This document shows, piece by piece, positions 1 to 8,795 of a stretch of DNA of 64,000 bases (positions within the stretch are counted from its first letter, which is position 1; every line of letters starts with the position of its first letter). The DNA lies in assembly GCF_013376005.1 (NCBI RefSeq), contig NZ_JABMJK010000005.1, positions 186,001 through 250,000 of the forward strand, written 5' to 3'. The notes under the pieces are model-generated. The model searched no databases. It was not told the origin of the DNA and saw only the letters and a list, made by a program, of their open reading frames with translations. Position numbers and translations under genes: made by a program. The DNA comes from Duganella sp. SG902 (lineage in GTDB: Bacteria > Pseudomonadota > Gammaproteobacteria > Burkholderiales > Burkholderiaceae_D).

Positions 1-1
1 G

Positions 2-553
2 AAAATCCTGGGCGTGTGGTGGGCCGGCTCGGAGGAGGACACCGTGCCGACCGGCGACGCCGCCAAGGGCTACAGCGCGATGACCTTCAACACGCCCGGC
101 AACTACCCGGTGCTCGACGAGATCCGCAAAAAACTGTACGACGCCGGCAAGGGCAACCTGGCCGATCCCGCCCGCATCGGCAGCGTGTATCACATGCGTG
201 GCGTGAGCGCGGCCATCCTGTGGGTGGAAGCGATGCGCACCGCGCAGGAGAAGTTCGGCAAAGGCAAGCGTGTGACCGGCGAGCAGCTGCGCTGGGGCCT
301 GGAGAACCTGAACGTGGACGAGGCGCGCCAGAAAGCCATCGGCGCCCTCGGCATGCTGCCGGTGGTGAAGACCAGCTGCGACGATCATGAAGGCTCGGGC
401 GCGGTGAAGGTGCAGCAGTGGGACGGCAAGAAGTGGAACGCCATCACGCCGAACTGGATCGTCGGCGACAAGGCGCTGACCCGCAAGCTGCTGGAGGACA
501 GCTCCGCGGCCTACGTGGCCGAGAAGAAGATCACTCCCGGGTGTGCCAAATGA
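2..553 (+). CDS. Branched-chain-type ABC transporter substrate-binding protein, C-terminal part
   Basis: The reading frame is already open at the window edge, so only the last 183 residues are seen and the start lies upstream. The sequence resembles the C-terminal lobe of periplasmic type-I binding proteins of the LivK class (motifs such as GVWWAGSEED and a DDHEGSGAVKVQQWDG stretch). Such proteins deliver amino acids, amides or aromatic acids to a LivHMGF permease. The stop codon overlaps the next start by four bases (ATGA), which implies translational coupling to the ATPase that follows. The substrate is unknown; the nearby CoA-ligase-like gene suggests an aromatic or other carboxylic acid. 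That last point is inference. Confidence 0.8.
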   Translation, partial: KILGVWWAGSEEDTVPTGDAAKGYSAMTFNTPGNYPVLDEIRKKLYDAGKGNLADPARIGSVYHMRGVSAAILWVEAMRTAQEKFGKGKRVTGEQLRWGLENLNVDEARQKAIGALGMLPVVKTSCDDHEGSGAVKVQQWDGKKWNAITPNWIVGDKALTRKLLEDSSAAYVAEKKITPGCAK

Positions 554-1359
554 CGGCGGCGCCCTACCTGTCTGTGAATAACGTCGAAGTTATCTACGAC
601 CACGTGATCCTGGTGCTGAAGGGCGTGTCGCTGCAGGTCCCGCAGGGCAAGATCGTCGCCCTGCTGGGCGCCAACGGCGCCGGCAAATCCACCACGCTGA
701 AGACCATCTCCACCCTGCTGCGCGGCGAACGCGGCGACGTCACCAAGGGCGAAGTCCAGTTCAAGGGCGAACGCATCGACCAGCTGACGCCCAATGAACT
801 GGTCAGGCGCGGCCTGTCGCAGGTGATGGAGGGCCGTCACTGCTTCGGCCACCTGACCATCGAGGAAAACCTGCTGACCGGCGCCTACACGCGCCGCGCC
901 TCGCGCGCGGAGCTCAAGGAATCGCTGGACAAGGTCTACCACTACTTCCCGCGCCTGAAGGAGCGGCGCGGCAGCCAGGCCGGCTACACTTCCGGCGGCG
1001 AGCAGCAAATGTGCGCCATCGGGCGCGCGCTGATGGCGCGGCCGTCCATGATTTTGCTGGACGAACCGTCGATGGGCATCGCGCCGCAAATCGTTGAGGA
1101 GATCTTTGGCATCGTCAAGGATTTGAACAGCAAGGAGAACGTCTCCTTCCTGCTGGCCGAGCAAAACACCAGCATCGCCCTGCGCTACGCGGACTTCGGC
1201 TACATCCTGGAAAACGGCCGCGTGGTGATGGAAGGCGCGGCGGCCGACCTGGCGTGCAACGAGGACGTGAAAGAGTTTTACCTCGGCGTCTCCGGCGCCG
1301 GCCGCAAGAGCTTCCGCGACATGAAATTCTACCGGCGCCGCAAGCGCTGGCTGGCATAA
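550..1359 (+). CDS. LivF-like ABC transporter ATP-binding protein
   Basis: This is a 269-residue ATPase of the LivF branch of branched-chain/amide transporters. Walker A is GANGAGKST (residues 40-48), the signature is SGGEQ (148-152) and Walker B is MILLDEP (167-173). The switch region reads LLAEQN, with Gln where other ABC ATPases carry His, as is usual in LivF. The ATG at 550 is preferred over an upstream in-frame start because it overlaps the preceding stop. The protein carries a basic C-terminal extension (KFYRRRKRWLA) of about 20 residues beyond typical LivF proteins, seen to my knowledge in paralogues linked to aromatic-acid genes. Membrane subunits are probably upstream, outside the window. 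Confidence 0.9.
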   Translation: MTAAPYLSVNNVEVIYDHVILVLKGVSLQVPQGKIVALLGANGAGKSTTLKTISTLLRGERGDVTKGEVQFKGERIDQLTPNELVRRGLSQVMEGRHCFGHLTIEENLLTGAYTRRASRAELKESLDKVYHYFPRLKERRGSQAGYTSGGEQQMCAIGRALMARPSMILLDEPSMGIAPQIVEEIFGIVKDLNSKENVSFLLAEQNTSIALRYADFGYILENGRVVMEGAAADLACNEDVKEFYLGVSGAGRKSFRDMKFYRRRKRWLA

Positions 1360-1367
1360 GGAACAAA

Positions 1368-1718
1368 ATGAATCTCACCAAGGCCAAGGCTTACTGCCGC
1401 AAACTGCCCGGCGCCACCGAGGACATCAAATGGGAAACCAACCTGGTGTTCTCGGTCGGCGGGAAAATGTTCGCCGTCACCGGCGCAGATGGCAGCGAGC
1501 GTGGCATCAGCTTCAAGGTCGATGACGACCGCTTCCTGGAACTGACCGACCGTCCCGGCATCATTCCGGCGCCCTACCTCGCGCGCGCCAAATGGGTTTA
1601 CATCGAAGACCCGAAAGCCATCACCGACGCGGAGGCGGCCGAACTGCTGCAACGCTCCTATGAACTGGTGTTCGGCAAACTGACCAAGAAGCTGCAACGC
1701 GAAATACAAGGATCCTGA
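1368..1718 (+). CDS. MmcQ/YjbR family protein
   Basis: A 116-residue protein of the MmcQ/YjbR fold (CyaY-like architecture). It begins with a KAYCRKLPGATEDIKWE segment and contains FSVGGKMFAV and a GIIPAPYLARAKWVYIED stretch typical of the family. The biochemical role is not established; members are often annotated as DNA-binding-like. The start at 1368 is chosen because it sits just after the LivF-like stop with an AAGGAA-type ribosome-binding site; the frame is open further upstream but overlaps the ATPase gene. It is tightly packed between the ATPase and a CoA-ligase-like gene, so co-transcription is likely. Confidence 0.8.
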   Translation: MNLTKAKAYCRKLPGATEDIKWETNLVFSVGGKMFAVTGADGSERGISFKVDDDRFLELTDRPGIIPAPYLARAKWVYIEDPKAITDAEAAELLQRSYELVFGKLTKKLQREIQGS

Positions 1719-1720
1719 CC

Positions 1721-2974
1721 ATGGCCGACACTTTCGACAGCCTGGAAGCACGCGCGCCGGAACAACGCGAACGTGAGCTGATGACACGCCTGCCGCAGCT
1801 GGTGGCGCGCGCCAAAGCCGCCGCCGGATGGTCGCGCATCCTCAAGGACGTCAACGCCGCCGACATCAACAGCCGCGCCGCCCTCGCCACGCTGCCGGTG
1901 ACGCGCAAGTCCGAGCTGCACACGCTGCAGCGGCAGCAGGCGCCGTTCGGCGGCTTGAACACCACGCCGGTGGGCCAGCTGGCGCGGGTCTACATGTCGC
2001 CCGGCCCCATCTTCGATCCCGAGGGACGTGGCGCCGACTGGTGGCGCTTCGCGCGGCCGCTGCACGCCACCGGCGTGCGCGCCGGCGGCCTGCTGCAGAA
2101 CTGCTTCGCCTACCACTTCACGCCGGCCGCCTTCATGGTGGAGGGCGGCGCCGCGCGCATCGGTTGCGCGGTGATCCCGGCCGGCAGCGGCCAGACCGAG
2201 ATGCAGGTGCAAGCCATCCACGCGCTGCGGCCCGACACTTACGTCGGCACGCCGTCCTTCCTGAAGATCATCATCGAGAAGGCGCGGGAGATGGGTCTCG
2301 ACATCAGCGGCATCCAGCGCGCGCTGGTCAGCGCGGAGGCGCTGCCCGAATCGCTGCGCGCGTGGTTCGCCGAGCATGGCGTGCCGCGCGTGCTGCAAGC
2401 CTACGCCTCGGCCGACATCGGCTGCATCGCCTACGAGACCCACAGCGGCGACGAGCGCGATCCCGGCATGGTGCTGGATGAAGACGTGCTGCTGGAGATC
2501 GTCCGCCCCGGCAGCGGCGATCCGGTGCCTCCCGGCGAAGTGGGCGAAGTGGTGGTCACCGTCTTCAATCCGGACTACCCGCTGATCCGCTTTGCCACCG
2601 GCGACCTGTCGGCGATATTGACCGGCGTGCCGCCCTCACCGTGCGGGCGCACCAACACCCGCATCAAGGGCTGGCTGGGACGCGCCGACCAGACCACCAA
2701 GGTGCGCGGCATGTTCGTGCATCCGTCGCAGGTGCACGACATCGCGCGCCGCCACCCGCAGATTGTGAAGGCGCGCCTGGTGGTCTCCGGCCAGATCGCG
2801 CAGGAAGCGATGACGCTGCATTGCGAGGTGGCCGATCCAGCCAGCGCAAGCGGCGCCGATATCGTCGAGTCCATCCGCAAGCTGACCAAGCTGCGCGGCG
2901 AGGTGGAGTTTGTCGCGGTGGGCAGCCTGCCCAACGACGGCAAGGTGATCGCGGACATGCGCGACTATCAATAA
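1721..2974 (+). CDS. Phenylacetate-CoA ligase-like adenylate-forming enzyme
   Basis: A 417-residue protein of the PaaK-like branch of the ANL (adenylate-forming) superfamily, which activates a carboxylic acid as an acyl-AMP and transfers it to CoA. Supporting segments are an aromatic and glycine-rich middle, YASADIGCIAYE (the family's substrate/ATP region), RFATGDLSAIL (the Asp that contacts the ribose), and a C-terminal GRADQTTKVRGMFVHPSQV region resembling the hinge of PaaK. It starts two bases after the MmcQ-like gene and closes a probable operon with the ABC transporter. Import followed by CoA activation of an aromatic acid is a reasonable inference, but the true substrate cannot be read from sequence. 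Confidence 0.8.
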   Translation: MADTFDSLEARAPEQRERELMTRLPQLVARAKAAAGWSRILKDVNAADINSRAALATLPVTRKSELHTLQRQQAPFGGLNTTPVGQLARVYMSPGPIFDPEGRGADWWRFARPLHATGVRAGGLLQNCFAYHFTPAAFMVEGGAARIGCAVIPAGSGQTEMQVQAIHALRPDTYVGTPSFLKIIIEKAREMGLDISGIQRALVSAEALPESLRAWFAEHGVPRVLQAYASADIGCIAYETHSGDERDPGMVLDEDVLLEIVRPGSGDPVPPGEVGEVVVTVFNPDYPLIRFATGDLSAILTGVPPSPCGRTNTRIKGWLGRADQTTKVRGMFVHPSQVHDIARRHPQIVKARLVVSGQIAQEAMTLHCEVADPASASGADIVESIRKLTKLRGEVEFVAVGSLPNDGKVIADMRDYQ

Positions 2975-3031
2975 AAGTTCGCGTAATTGAGGGATAATAA
3001 CGGTCTTCACATTCGTTTTTAACAAAAGATC

Positions 3032-3601
3032 ATGCAAGAGTTCCACCACAACCGCGCCCGCGCGCTGATGCAAAGCGCCGAAGAACTGTACACCAAGCAG
3101 GACGTCGACAACGCTGTCACCGCCATGGCCGAGACGCTGAACGCCCGCTACAACCAACCGGACAGCGAGGAATTCCCACTGGTGCTGGGCGTGATGGGCG
3201 GCGCCGTGGTCTTCACCGGCAACCTGCTGCCGCAGCTGACCTTCCCGCTGGAATTCGACTACATCCACGTCAGCCGCTACGGCGACGAAGACAAGGGTGG
3301 CGAAGTGGTGTGGAAAGTGGTGCCGCGCTCGAACGTCAGCGGCCGCACCGTGATCGTGCTGGACGACATCCTCGACGAAGGTGAAACGCTGGCCCACGTC
3401 AAGCAACGCCTGCTGGACATGGGCGCCAAGGAAGTGATCCTGGCCGTGTTTGCCGACAAAGCCATCGGCAAGGCCAAGCCGGTGAAGGCCGACATCGTCG
3501 GCATCACCATCCCCAACCGCTTCGTGGTCGGCTTCGGCATGGACGCCTACGGCTACTGGCGCAACCTGCCCGGCCTGTGGGCGATCAACACCGAGGCCTA
3601 A
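3032..3601 (+). CDS. Hypoxanthine-guanine phosphoribosyltransferase-like protein
   Basis: A 189-residue type-I phosphoribosyltransferase that would salvage a purine base with PRPP. The PRPP-binding loop is VIVLDDILDEGETL (residues 107-120), including the paired acidic residues. A GVMGGAVVFTGNLLP segment matches the pyrophosphate loop region and the C-terminal IVGITIPNRFVVGFGMD matches the base-binding hood seen in HPRTs. The stop overlaps the stop of the convergent TPR gene by four bases. The exact base preference cannot be settled here. Confidence 0.85.
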   Translation: MQEFHHNRARALMQSAEELYTKQDVDNAVTAMAETLNARYNQPDSEEFPLVLGVMGGAVVFTGNLLPQLTFPLEFDYIHVSRYGDEDKGGEVVWKVVPRSNVSGRTVIVLDDILDEGETLAHVKQRLLDMGAKEVILAVFADKAIGKAKPVKADIVGITIPNRFVVGFGMDAYGYWRNLPGLWAINTEA

Positions 3602-4770
3602 GGCCGCAACTGGTAAGCGTCGATGAACTTGCGTACGCCGTCGGGGTGCGCGCTCTTCCACGCTTCGAACTCGGCGCGCCAGGATTCCTTGTATTGCAAC
3701 AGCAGCAAGGCTGGCTCCAGCTGATCGGCCTGGGCCAGCCTTCGCATGGTTTTCAGCGCCGGATCCTGCAATTCGCCGCCGCCCTGGGCGGACAACTCAT
3801 CGGCCACCTGCAAGGCCTTGCGCCATGCCGCCAGCTCGATGGCGAACGGCGACGCCCCGGCCTTGCCTTCAATCGCCTGCTGCGTGGCCAGCGCCAGCCA
3901 TAACCCGGCATCGGGTTGCCTGGCGGGGTCCGCGCCCTTCAGCGACGGATCGACGGTCAGATTCAGTGTACGCGTGGCGGGATCGAGCTGGCCTTTCGCC
4001 TTGCGCACCAGATTCAGGGGAGTCAGCGGAAAACCGCTGTTGGTGCGCAACTGATTGAGCTTGACCCAGTTCGGCATTTGACTCGGTTGCGCGGCGATGC
4101 CGCCCATCAGCGCGCCTTCGGCCGGCCCCGGCTTGCCCTGGGCCGCCAGCGCGTCCGCCAGGAAGCGCCAGCCTTGCGAATTCAGCGGCTCCACCTCGAC
4201 GCCCTTGCGGAAGCGTTGCTCGGCCTCGGCAAATTTTTTCTGGAAGTAATAGCAATCGCCGGCGTAGATCCAGGCCTGGGAATAGTTGGGGTCGAGCGCG
4301 GCGGCACGCTCGTAATGCGCCAGCGCTTCATCGAGCTTGCGTTGGGTGAACAGCAGCTCGCCCTCGTGCAGCGCGGCGGCCGCTTCCGGTGTGGGCTGGT
4401 GCAGCGGCAATGGCCTGTCATCGGCAAGCTCACGCAGCACCTCCATCGCCACCGGATCGTTGGCATGCTTTTGCAGCGCCTGGCGGGCCATGTCTTCCGC
4501 CTGTTGACGCAACTTGAGGGCGCCTGCCTCCTGCGTTTGCTTGGCCATACTCAACAACATGCCCGCGATGCTGGACAAGGGCAGCGACGCCTGCGGGTCG
4601 GCCTGGGCGGCAGCCGAAAATTTCTCGAAAGCTTCCTTGTACTTGCCCTGCGTCTGCAATGCATGACCTTGATGGATCAGCGCCTCGGCCTCGGCGTTGA
4701 TCGGCACCAGGCCCTGCGCATGGCCTGCGACACAGACCAGCGCCAGCAGCAGCGCGATAATTTTTTTCAT
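3598..4770 (-). CDS. Exported tetratricopeptide-repeat protein
   Basis: A 390-residue protein beginning with a clear signal peptide (MKKIIALLLALVCVAGHAQG), which fixes the start at 4770 although the frame is open further upstream. The mature part is alpha-helical with TPR-like units: AEALIHQGHALQTQGKYKEAFEKF, then AAALHEGELLFTQ onward, with ALDPNYSQAWIYAGDCYYFQ and a following EAEQRFRKGVEVEP unit. These scaffold-type repeats usually mediate protein contacts in the periplasm. No catalytic motif was seen. It is convergent with the HPRT-like gene and divergent from the amidohydrolase gene. Confidence 0.75.
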   Translation of the reverse strand: MKKIIALLLALVCVAGHAQGLVPINAEAEALIHQGHALQTQGKYKEAFEKFSAAAQADPQASLPLSSIAGMLLSMAKQTQEAGALKLRQQAEDMARQALQKHANDPVAMEVLRELADDRPLPLHQPTPEAAAALHEGELLFTQRKLDEALAHYERAAALDPNYSQAWIYAGDCYYFQKKFAEAEQRFRKGVEVEPLNSQGWRFLADALAAQGKPGPAEGALMGGIAAQPSQMPNWVKLNQLRTNSGFPLTPLNLVRKAKGQLDPATRTLNLTVDPSLKGADPARQPDAGLWLALATQQAIEGKAGASPFAIELAAWRKALQVADELSAQGGGELQDPALKTMRRLAQADQLEPALLLLQYKESWRAEFEAWKSAHPDGVRKFIDAYQLRP

Positions 4771-4843
4771 GGATCCACCGGCAGTTTGCATTGACGGTCT
4801 ATTATGGCAGGATTGCATGATAAATAACATGATCGGAGACAGC

Positions 4844-6310
4844 ATGAAATTCACGCACCTTCTCGCCTGCCTGCTCATCTGTTCGCCGGTCATGGCCGGA
4901 CAGCAAACCTGGATCACCAACGTCAAACTGGTGTCGCCGGAAAAACTGGACCGCATCGAAACCGGCAGCGTCCTGATCGAGGACGAGCGCATCGTCCGCG
5001 TCGAGCGCGGCGCCGGCGCGCAGGCGCCGAAAGGCGCGACGCGGATCGATGGCCACGGTTACTACCTCACGCCAGGCCTGATCGACTCCCACGTCCACCT
5101 CATCGCCGTGCCCGGTATGAGCTTCGAGCAATCCGAGCGCACGCGGGCGATGTCCGACGCCTACTTCGCGCAAATGCCGCGCTCCTACCTCTACTACGGC
5201 TACACCACCGTGATCGACCTCGCGGCCGGCAGCCGCGAGTTCATCGACCGCGTCAAGGCCATGCCGCGGCATCCGGACATCTACGACTGCGGCCCGCCGC
5301 TGGTGATGGCCAATGGCTATCCGATGACTTTCCTGCCGCCCGAAGTGCGCTTCAAGGCGTTCTCCAACTTCATCTACGATCCGGCGCAAAAAGACCGCAT
5401 CCCGAGCCAATACAAGCCGGAAGACTACACGCCCGCCAAGGGCGTCGCCCGGGTCAAGGCCGACCACGCCATCTGCCTGAAGACCCACTTCGAACGCGGC
5501 TTCGGCAGCCAGCACGACCTGCCGGTGATGAGTCCGGAAACCTACGCCGAGGTGCGCCGTCTGGCCACCCAGGAAAAACTGGTGCTGATCACCCACGGCA
5601 ACTCGCTGGAAGCCCAGACCTTCGCGGTCAACGGTGGCGCCGACGTGCTGGCCCACGGCTTGTGGAACTGGGGGCCGCTGAACAAAGCCACCGAACTGCC
5701 GGACGAAATCAAACGGCTGCTGGACCAGATCGTCGAGCGCAAGATCGGCTTCCAGCCCACCATGCAGGTGCTGTACGGCTTGCGCGCCTACGTCGATCCC
5801 GACTATCTGAAAACGCCCGCGCTGGCCAAACTGCTGCCGCCGGACATGCTGGCCTGGTTCAAGACGCCGGAAGGCAACTGGTTCAAGGAGGAAGTGGCGG
5901 AAGACGGCGCCAGCGACGAGGCGGCGCGCCAGGGACTGGAAGCGCCGCTGCGGCGGCAGCGCCAGGTGGTGGCCTATTTAGCGGGCAAGAACGCCAATTT
6001 CCTGTTCGGCTCCGACACCCCGTCCTCGCCGACCTACGGCAATGTGCCGGGCCTGAACGGCTATCTGGAGATGCGCAACCTGCACCAGGCGGGCCTGTCG
6101 CTGGAGCAGGTGTTCAAGGCGGCCACCATCAGCAACGCCCGCGCCTTTCATCTGGACACGGACCTCGGCAGCATCGAGCCGGGCAAGCTGGCCAACCTGG
6201 TGCTGATGAAGGAATCCCCGCTGCGGGACATCCGTGCCTACGACTCGATAGACACGGTGTGGGTACGGGGCAAGCCGGCGGCGCGCGACAGCCTGGCCGT
6301 CGGCCGCTGA
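4844..6310 (+). CDS. Exported amidohydrolase family protein
   Basis: A 488-residue metal-dependent hydrolase of the amidohydrolase superfamily. The HxH metal motif is in LIDSHVHLI (His83, His85), a later LITHGNS supplies another His, and FLFGSDTPSSP supplies the conserved Asp near the C terminus. An N-terminal signal peptide (MKFTHLLACLLICSPVMAG) favours the ATG at 4844; two earlier in-frame ATGs (4817, 4829) would add residues in front of it. The family includes imidazolonepropionase- and prolidase-like enzymes, so the substrate stays open. The C-terminal GSIEPGKLANLVL segment is the usual small beta domain. Confidence 0.85.
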   Translation: MKFTHLLACLLICSPVMAGQQTWITNVKLVSPEKLDRIETGSVLIEDERIVRVERGAGAQAPKGATRIDGHGYYLTPGLIDSHVHLIAVPGMSFEQSERTRAMSDAYFAQMPRSYLYYGYTTVIDLAAGSREFIDRVKAMPRHPDIYDCGPPLVMANGYPMTFLPPEVRFKAFSNFIYDPAQKDRIPSQYKPEDYTPAKGVARVKADHAICLKTHFERGFGSQHDLPVMSPETYAEVRRLATQEKLVLITHGNSLEAQTFAVNGGADVLAHGLWNWGPLNKATELPDEIKRLLDQIVERKIGFQPTMQVLYGLRAYVDPDYLKTPALAKLLPPDMLAWFKTPEGNWFKEEVAEDGASDEAARQGLEAPLRRQRQVVAYLAGKNANFLFGSDTPSSPTYGNVPGLNGYLEMRNLHQAGLSLEQVFKAATISNARAFHLDTDLGSIEPGKLANLVLMKESPLRDIRAYDSIDTVWVRGKPAARDSLAVGR

Positions 6311-6314
6311 GCGA

Positions 6315-7268
6315 TTACAGGGCCAGGCGGGCGCGGGCGGCGTCGTACTCGCGCTTGAGGCGTTCCACCATTTCGGCCGTCGATGGAACGTCATCCATCA
6401 GGCCGACGCCCTGGCCGGCGCCCCAGATGTCGCGCCAGGCCTTGGCGCTGCTGGAGCCGAAATTCATCGCGGTCTTGTCGGCGGTCGGCAAGGCGTCCGG
6501 GTCCAAACCAGCGGCAACGATCGACTTCTTCAGGTAATTTCCGTGAACGCCGGTGAACAGATTGGAGTACACGATGTCCGCCGCGGTCGATTCGACGATG
6601 GCCTCGCGATAGCCGTCGCTGACGTTGGATTCCTTGGTCGCCAGCCAGCGCGAGCCGATGTAGGCGAAGTCCGCCCCCATGGCCTGCGCCGCCAGGATCG
6701 CATCGCCGGTGGCGATGGAGCCGGACAGGGCGATCGGCCCCTTGAAGAATTTGCGCACCTCGCCCACCAGCGCGAACGGCGACAGCGTGCCGGCATGGCC
6801 GCCGGCGCCGCTGGCCACCAGGATCAAGCCGTCCACACCGGCTTCCAGCGCTTTTTCCGCGTGGCGGATCGAAATCACGTCATGCAGCACGATGCCGCCG
6901 TAGCTGTGGATGGCGTCCAGCATCTCTTTCGGCGGCGCGCGCAGCGAGGAGATGATGATCGGGATCTGGTGCTTAACGCACACTTCCACGTCATGCGCGA
7001 GGCGGTCGTTGGACTGGTGCACGATCTGGTTGACGGCGATCGGGCCGACGCGCTTGTCCGGGTTGGCGGCCTGGAACTCCGCCAGCTCGTTTTGCAGGTC
7101 GGTCAGCCACACGTCCAGCTGCTCGGCCGGCCGCGCGTTCAGCGCCGGGAAGGAGCCGACGATGCCGGCCTTGCATTGCGCCGCCACCAGCGCGGGACCG
7201 CTGGCGATGAACATCGGGGAAGCGATGACGGGAAGGGTGAGGTTTTGCAAGACTGCAGGCAAGGTCAT
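6315..7268 (-). CDS. Nitronate monooxygenase-like flavoprotein
   Basis: A 317-residue FMN-dependent TIM-barrel protein of the 2-nitropropane dioxygenase / nitronate monooxygenase family, which oxidises alkyl nitronates to carbonyls and nitrite. The GAGGHAG motif with the catalytic His is present, followed by ALSGSIATGDAILAAQAMGADFAYIGSRW, which forms the phosphate-binding end of the barrel. A second, clearly diverged member of this family lies at 60498-61535. It ends four bases after the convergent amidohydrolase gene. Confidence 0.85.
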   Translation of the reverse strand: MTLPAVLQNLTLPVIASPMFIASGPALVAAQCKAGIVGSFPALNARPAEQLDVWLTDLQNELAEFQAANPDKRVGPIAVNQIVHQSNDRLAHDVEVCVKHQIPIIISSLRAPPKEMLDAIHSYGGIVLHDVISIRHAEKALEAGVDGLILVASGAGGHAGTLSPFALVGEVRKFFKGPIALSGSIATGDAILAAQAMGADFAYIGSRWLATKESNVSDGYREAIVESTAADIVYSNLFTGVHGNYLKKSIVAAGLDPDALPTADKTAMNFGSSSAKAWRDIWGAGQGVGLMDDVPSTAEMVERLKREYDAARARLAL

Positions 7269-7362
7269 GGCGGACTCGCTGGGTGAGTTGATCGGTTCGG
7301 ACGATTATAGATCGAAAATAGTACGACCGTGCCATAAATAGACCTTGCCCTCTACATTTCCT

Positions 7363-8061
7363 CTACTGCAAGTGTTGCGCGGCACGGACAATGAAATCGG
7401 CAACCTGTCGCGGTTGCGAAATCAGCGACATGTGGCTGGATTGCAGCACCACGCTGTCGGCCTTGATCTGCGCCGCCAGCTTGCGCTGGACCGCGAACGG
7501 CAGCGCCTTGTCGTTCGCCGTCATCAGATACCAGCTCGGCTTGTCATGCCACGCGGCGTGGCCGATCTTGTCGGCAAAGGCGCTGGCCGCCATCGGCTGC
7601 TGGGTGGCCGCCAGAATGCGCACCGTGGCGGCCGGAACGTCCGCCGCCATGATCTGGGCGTAAGGCCCGGGCTGGTCCAGCCAGATGCGGCCTTGCTGGT
7701 CCGGCGTCAGCCCGGTCATCGGCGCGCCCAGCCGGTCCAGCATGGCGGCGGCCGACTCCCCGCTGTCCGGCACCATGGCCGACAGGTAGACCAGCCCTTG
7801 CACTTGCGGCAAATTGCCGGCCTCGGTGATCACCACGCCAGCCCAGGAATGCCCCACCAGCAGCACCTTGCCGGGCTGGCGCTCCACCACCGCCCGCGTG
7901 GCCGCCACGTCATCGGCCAGCGAGGTCAAGGGATTTTGCACCGCCGCCACCCGGCAGCCGCGCTCCTGCAAGGCCGCGATCACGCCGGACCAGCTGGAGG
8001 CGTCGGCAAACGCGCCGTGCACCAGCACGATGCTGACGGCCGCGCACAGGGCGGCGCTCAT
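7363..8061 (-). CDS. Alpha/beta hydrolase
   Basis: A 232-residue alpha/beta-hydrolase of the EstC/salicylate-esterase-like type. An oxyanion segment VLVHGAFADASSW is followed by the nucleophile elbow GHSWAG (Ser72). The likely catalytic His is in the SSHMSLISQP segment near the C terminus. Its start overlaps the stop of the azoreductase gene by four bases (8058-8061), so the two genes are translationally coupled. The substrate is unknown. Confidence 0.85.
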   Translation of the reverse strand: MSAALCAAVSIVLVHGAFADASSWSGVIAALQERGCRVAAVQNPLTSLADDVAATRAVVERQPGKVLLVGHSWAGVVITEAGNLPQVQGLVYLSAMVPDSGESAAAMLDRLGAPMTGLTPDQQGRIWLDQPGPYAQIMAADVPAATVRILAATQQPMAASAFADKIGHAAWHDKPSWYLMTANDKALPFAVQRKLAAQIKADSVVLQSSHMSLISQPRQVADFIVRAAQHLQ

Positions 8062-8693
8062 GCCGCCACCGGCGCGGCCAGCGCGGCGACCGCCTCTGGC
8101 ACGCCATCGAGCGCGGCCTTGATCGATTGGCTGCGCAATTCCGCGCCCTTGGACAGCAATTCGGCGCGCAACACGCTGAACTGGCGAATGCCGAGGAAGT
8201 TGAAATAAGCCCGCGTGTAGGTCTCGTGGAAATCCATGGCCGCCGCCGGACCGGACGCGTAACCGCCGCCGCGCGTCGACGCCATGATCACTTTTTTGTC
8301 GCCGGCGATGCCGACCGGGCCGGCCGAGGTGTACTGGAAAGTCCGGCCGGGCTGGGCGATCCGGTCAAACCACGCCTTGAGCTGGCTCGGGACGGAAAAG
8401 TTATACATCGGCACGCGCAGCACGATGATGTCGCTGGCCAGCAGTTCCGTCACCAGTTGCTCCGACAAAGCGTGCTCGGCGCGGTCGGTGGCGCTGAACT
8501 GCTCGATTTCGCTGGGACGGAAGCCGGCGGCGATCACCGCGTCCATGTGCGCCACCGGCTGGGCGGCGAGGTCGCGATAGACGCGGCGCGCGTGCGGATA
8601 ACGGCGGCCCAGCTCGGCCGCGATGGCCGCGCTCAGGGTGCGGGAAACGGAAGCATCGCCAAAGATGCTGCTATCAAGGTGCAGGATTTGCAT
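8058..8693 (-). CDS. azoR: FMN-dependent NADH-azoreductase
   Basis: A 211-residue flavodoxin-like quinone/azo reductase. The N terminus MQILHLDSSIFGDASVSRTLS holds the FMN phosphate-binding residues. VPMYNFSVPSQLKAWFDRIAQPGRTF is the strongly conserved AzoR segment, and a STRGGGYASG stretch follows. The ATG at 8693 matches the family N terminus; an upstream in-frame extension to 8747 is not expected. It heads a two-gene operon with the hydrolase and is divergent from a LysR regulator, the classic layout for a regulator controlling its neighbour. Confidence 0.88.
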   Translation of the reverse strand: MQILHLDSSIFGDASVSRTLSAAIAAELGRRYPHARRVYRDLAAQPVAHMDAVIAAGFRPSEIEQFSATDRAEHALSEQLVTELLASDIIVLRVPMYNFSVPSQLKAWFDRIAQPGRTFQYTSAGPVGIAGDKKVIMASTRGGGYASGPAAAMDFHETYTRAYFNFLGIRQFSVLRAELLSKGAELRSQSIKAALDGVPEAVAALAAPVAA

Positions 8694-8795
8694 GGTGTTC
8701 TCCGAAAAAGAAGTCCCTGCAGAATAGTCCCGCCAGATTATGTCCACCAGCCGTTAAAATAGATCACTTTGTTCTACCAGCAGGACAATACCGCC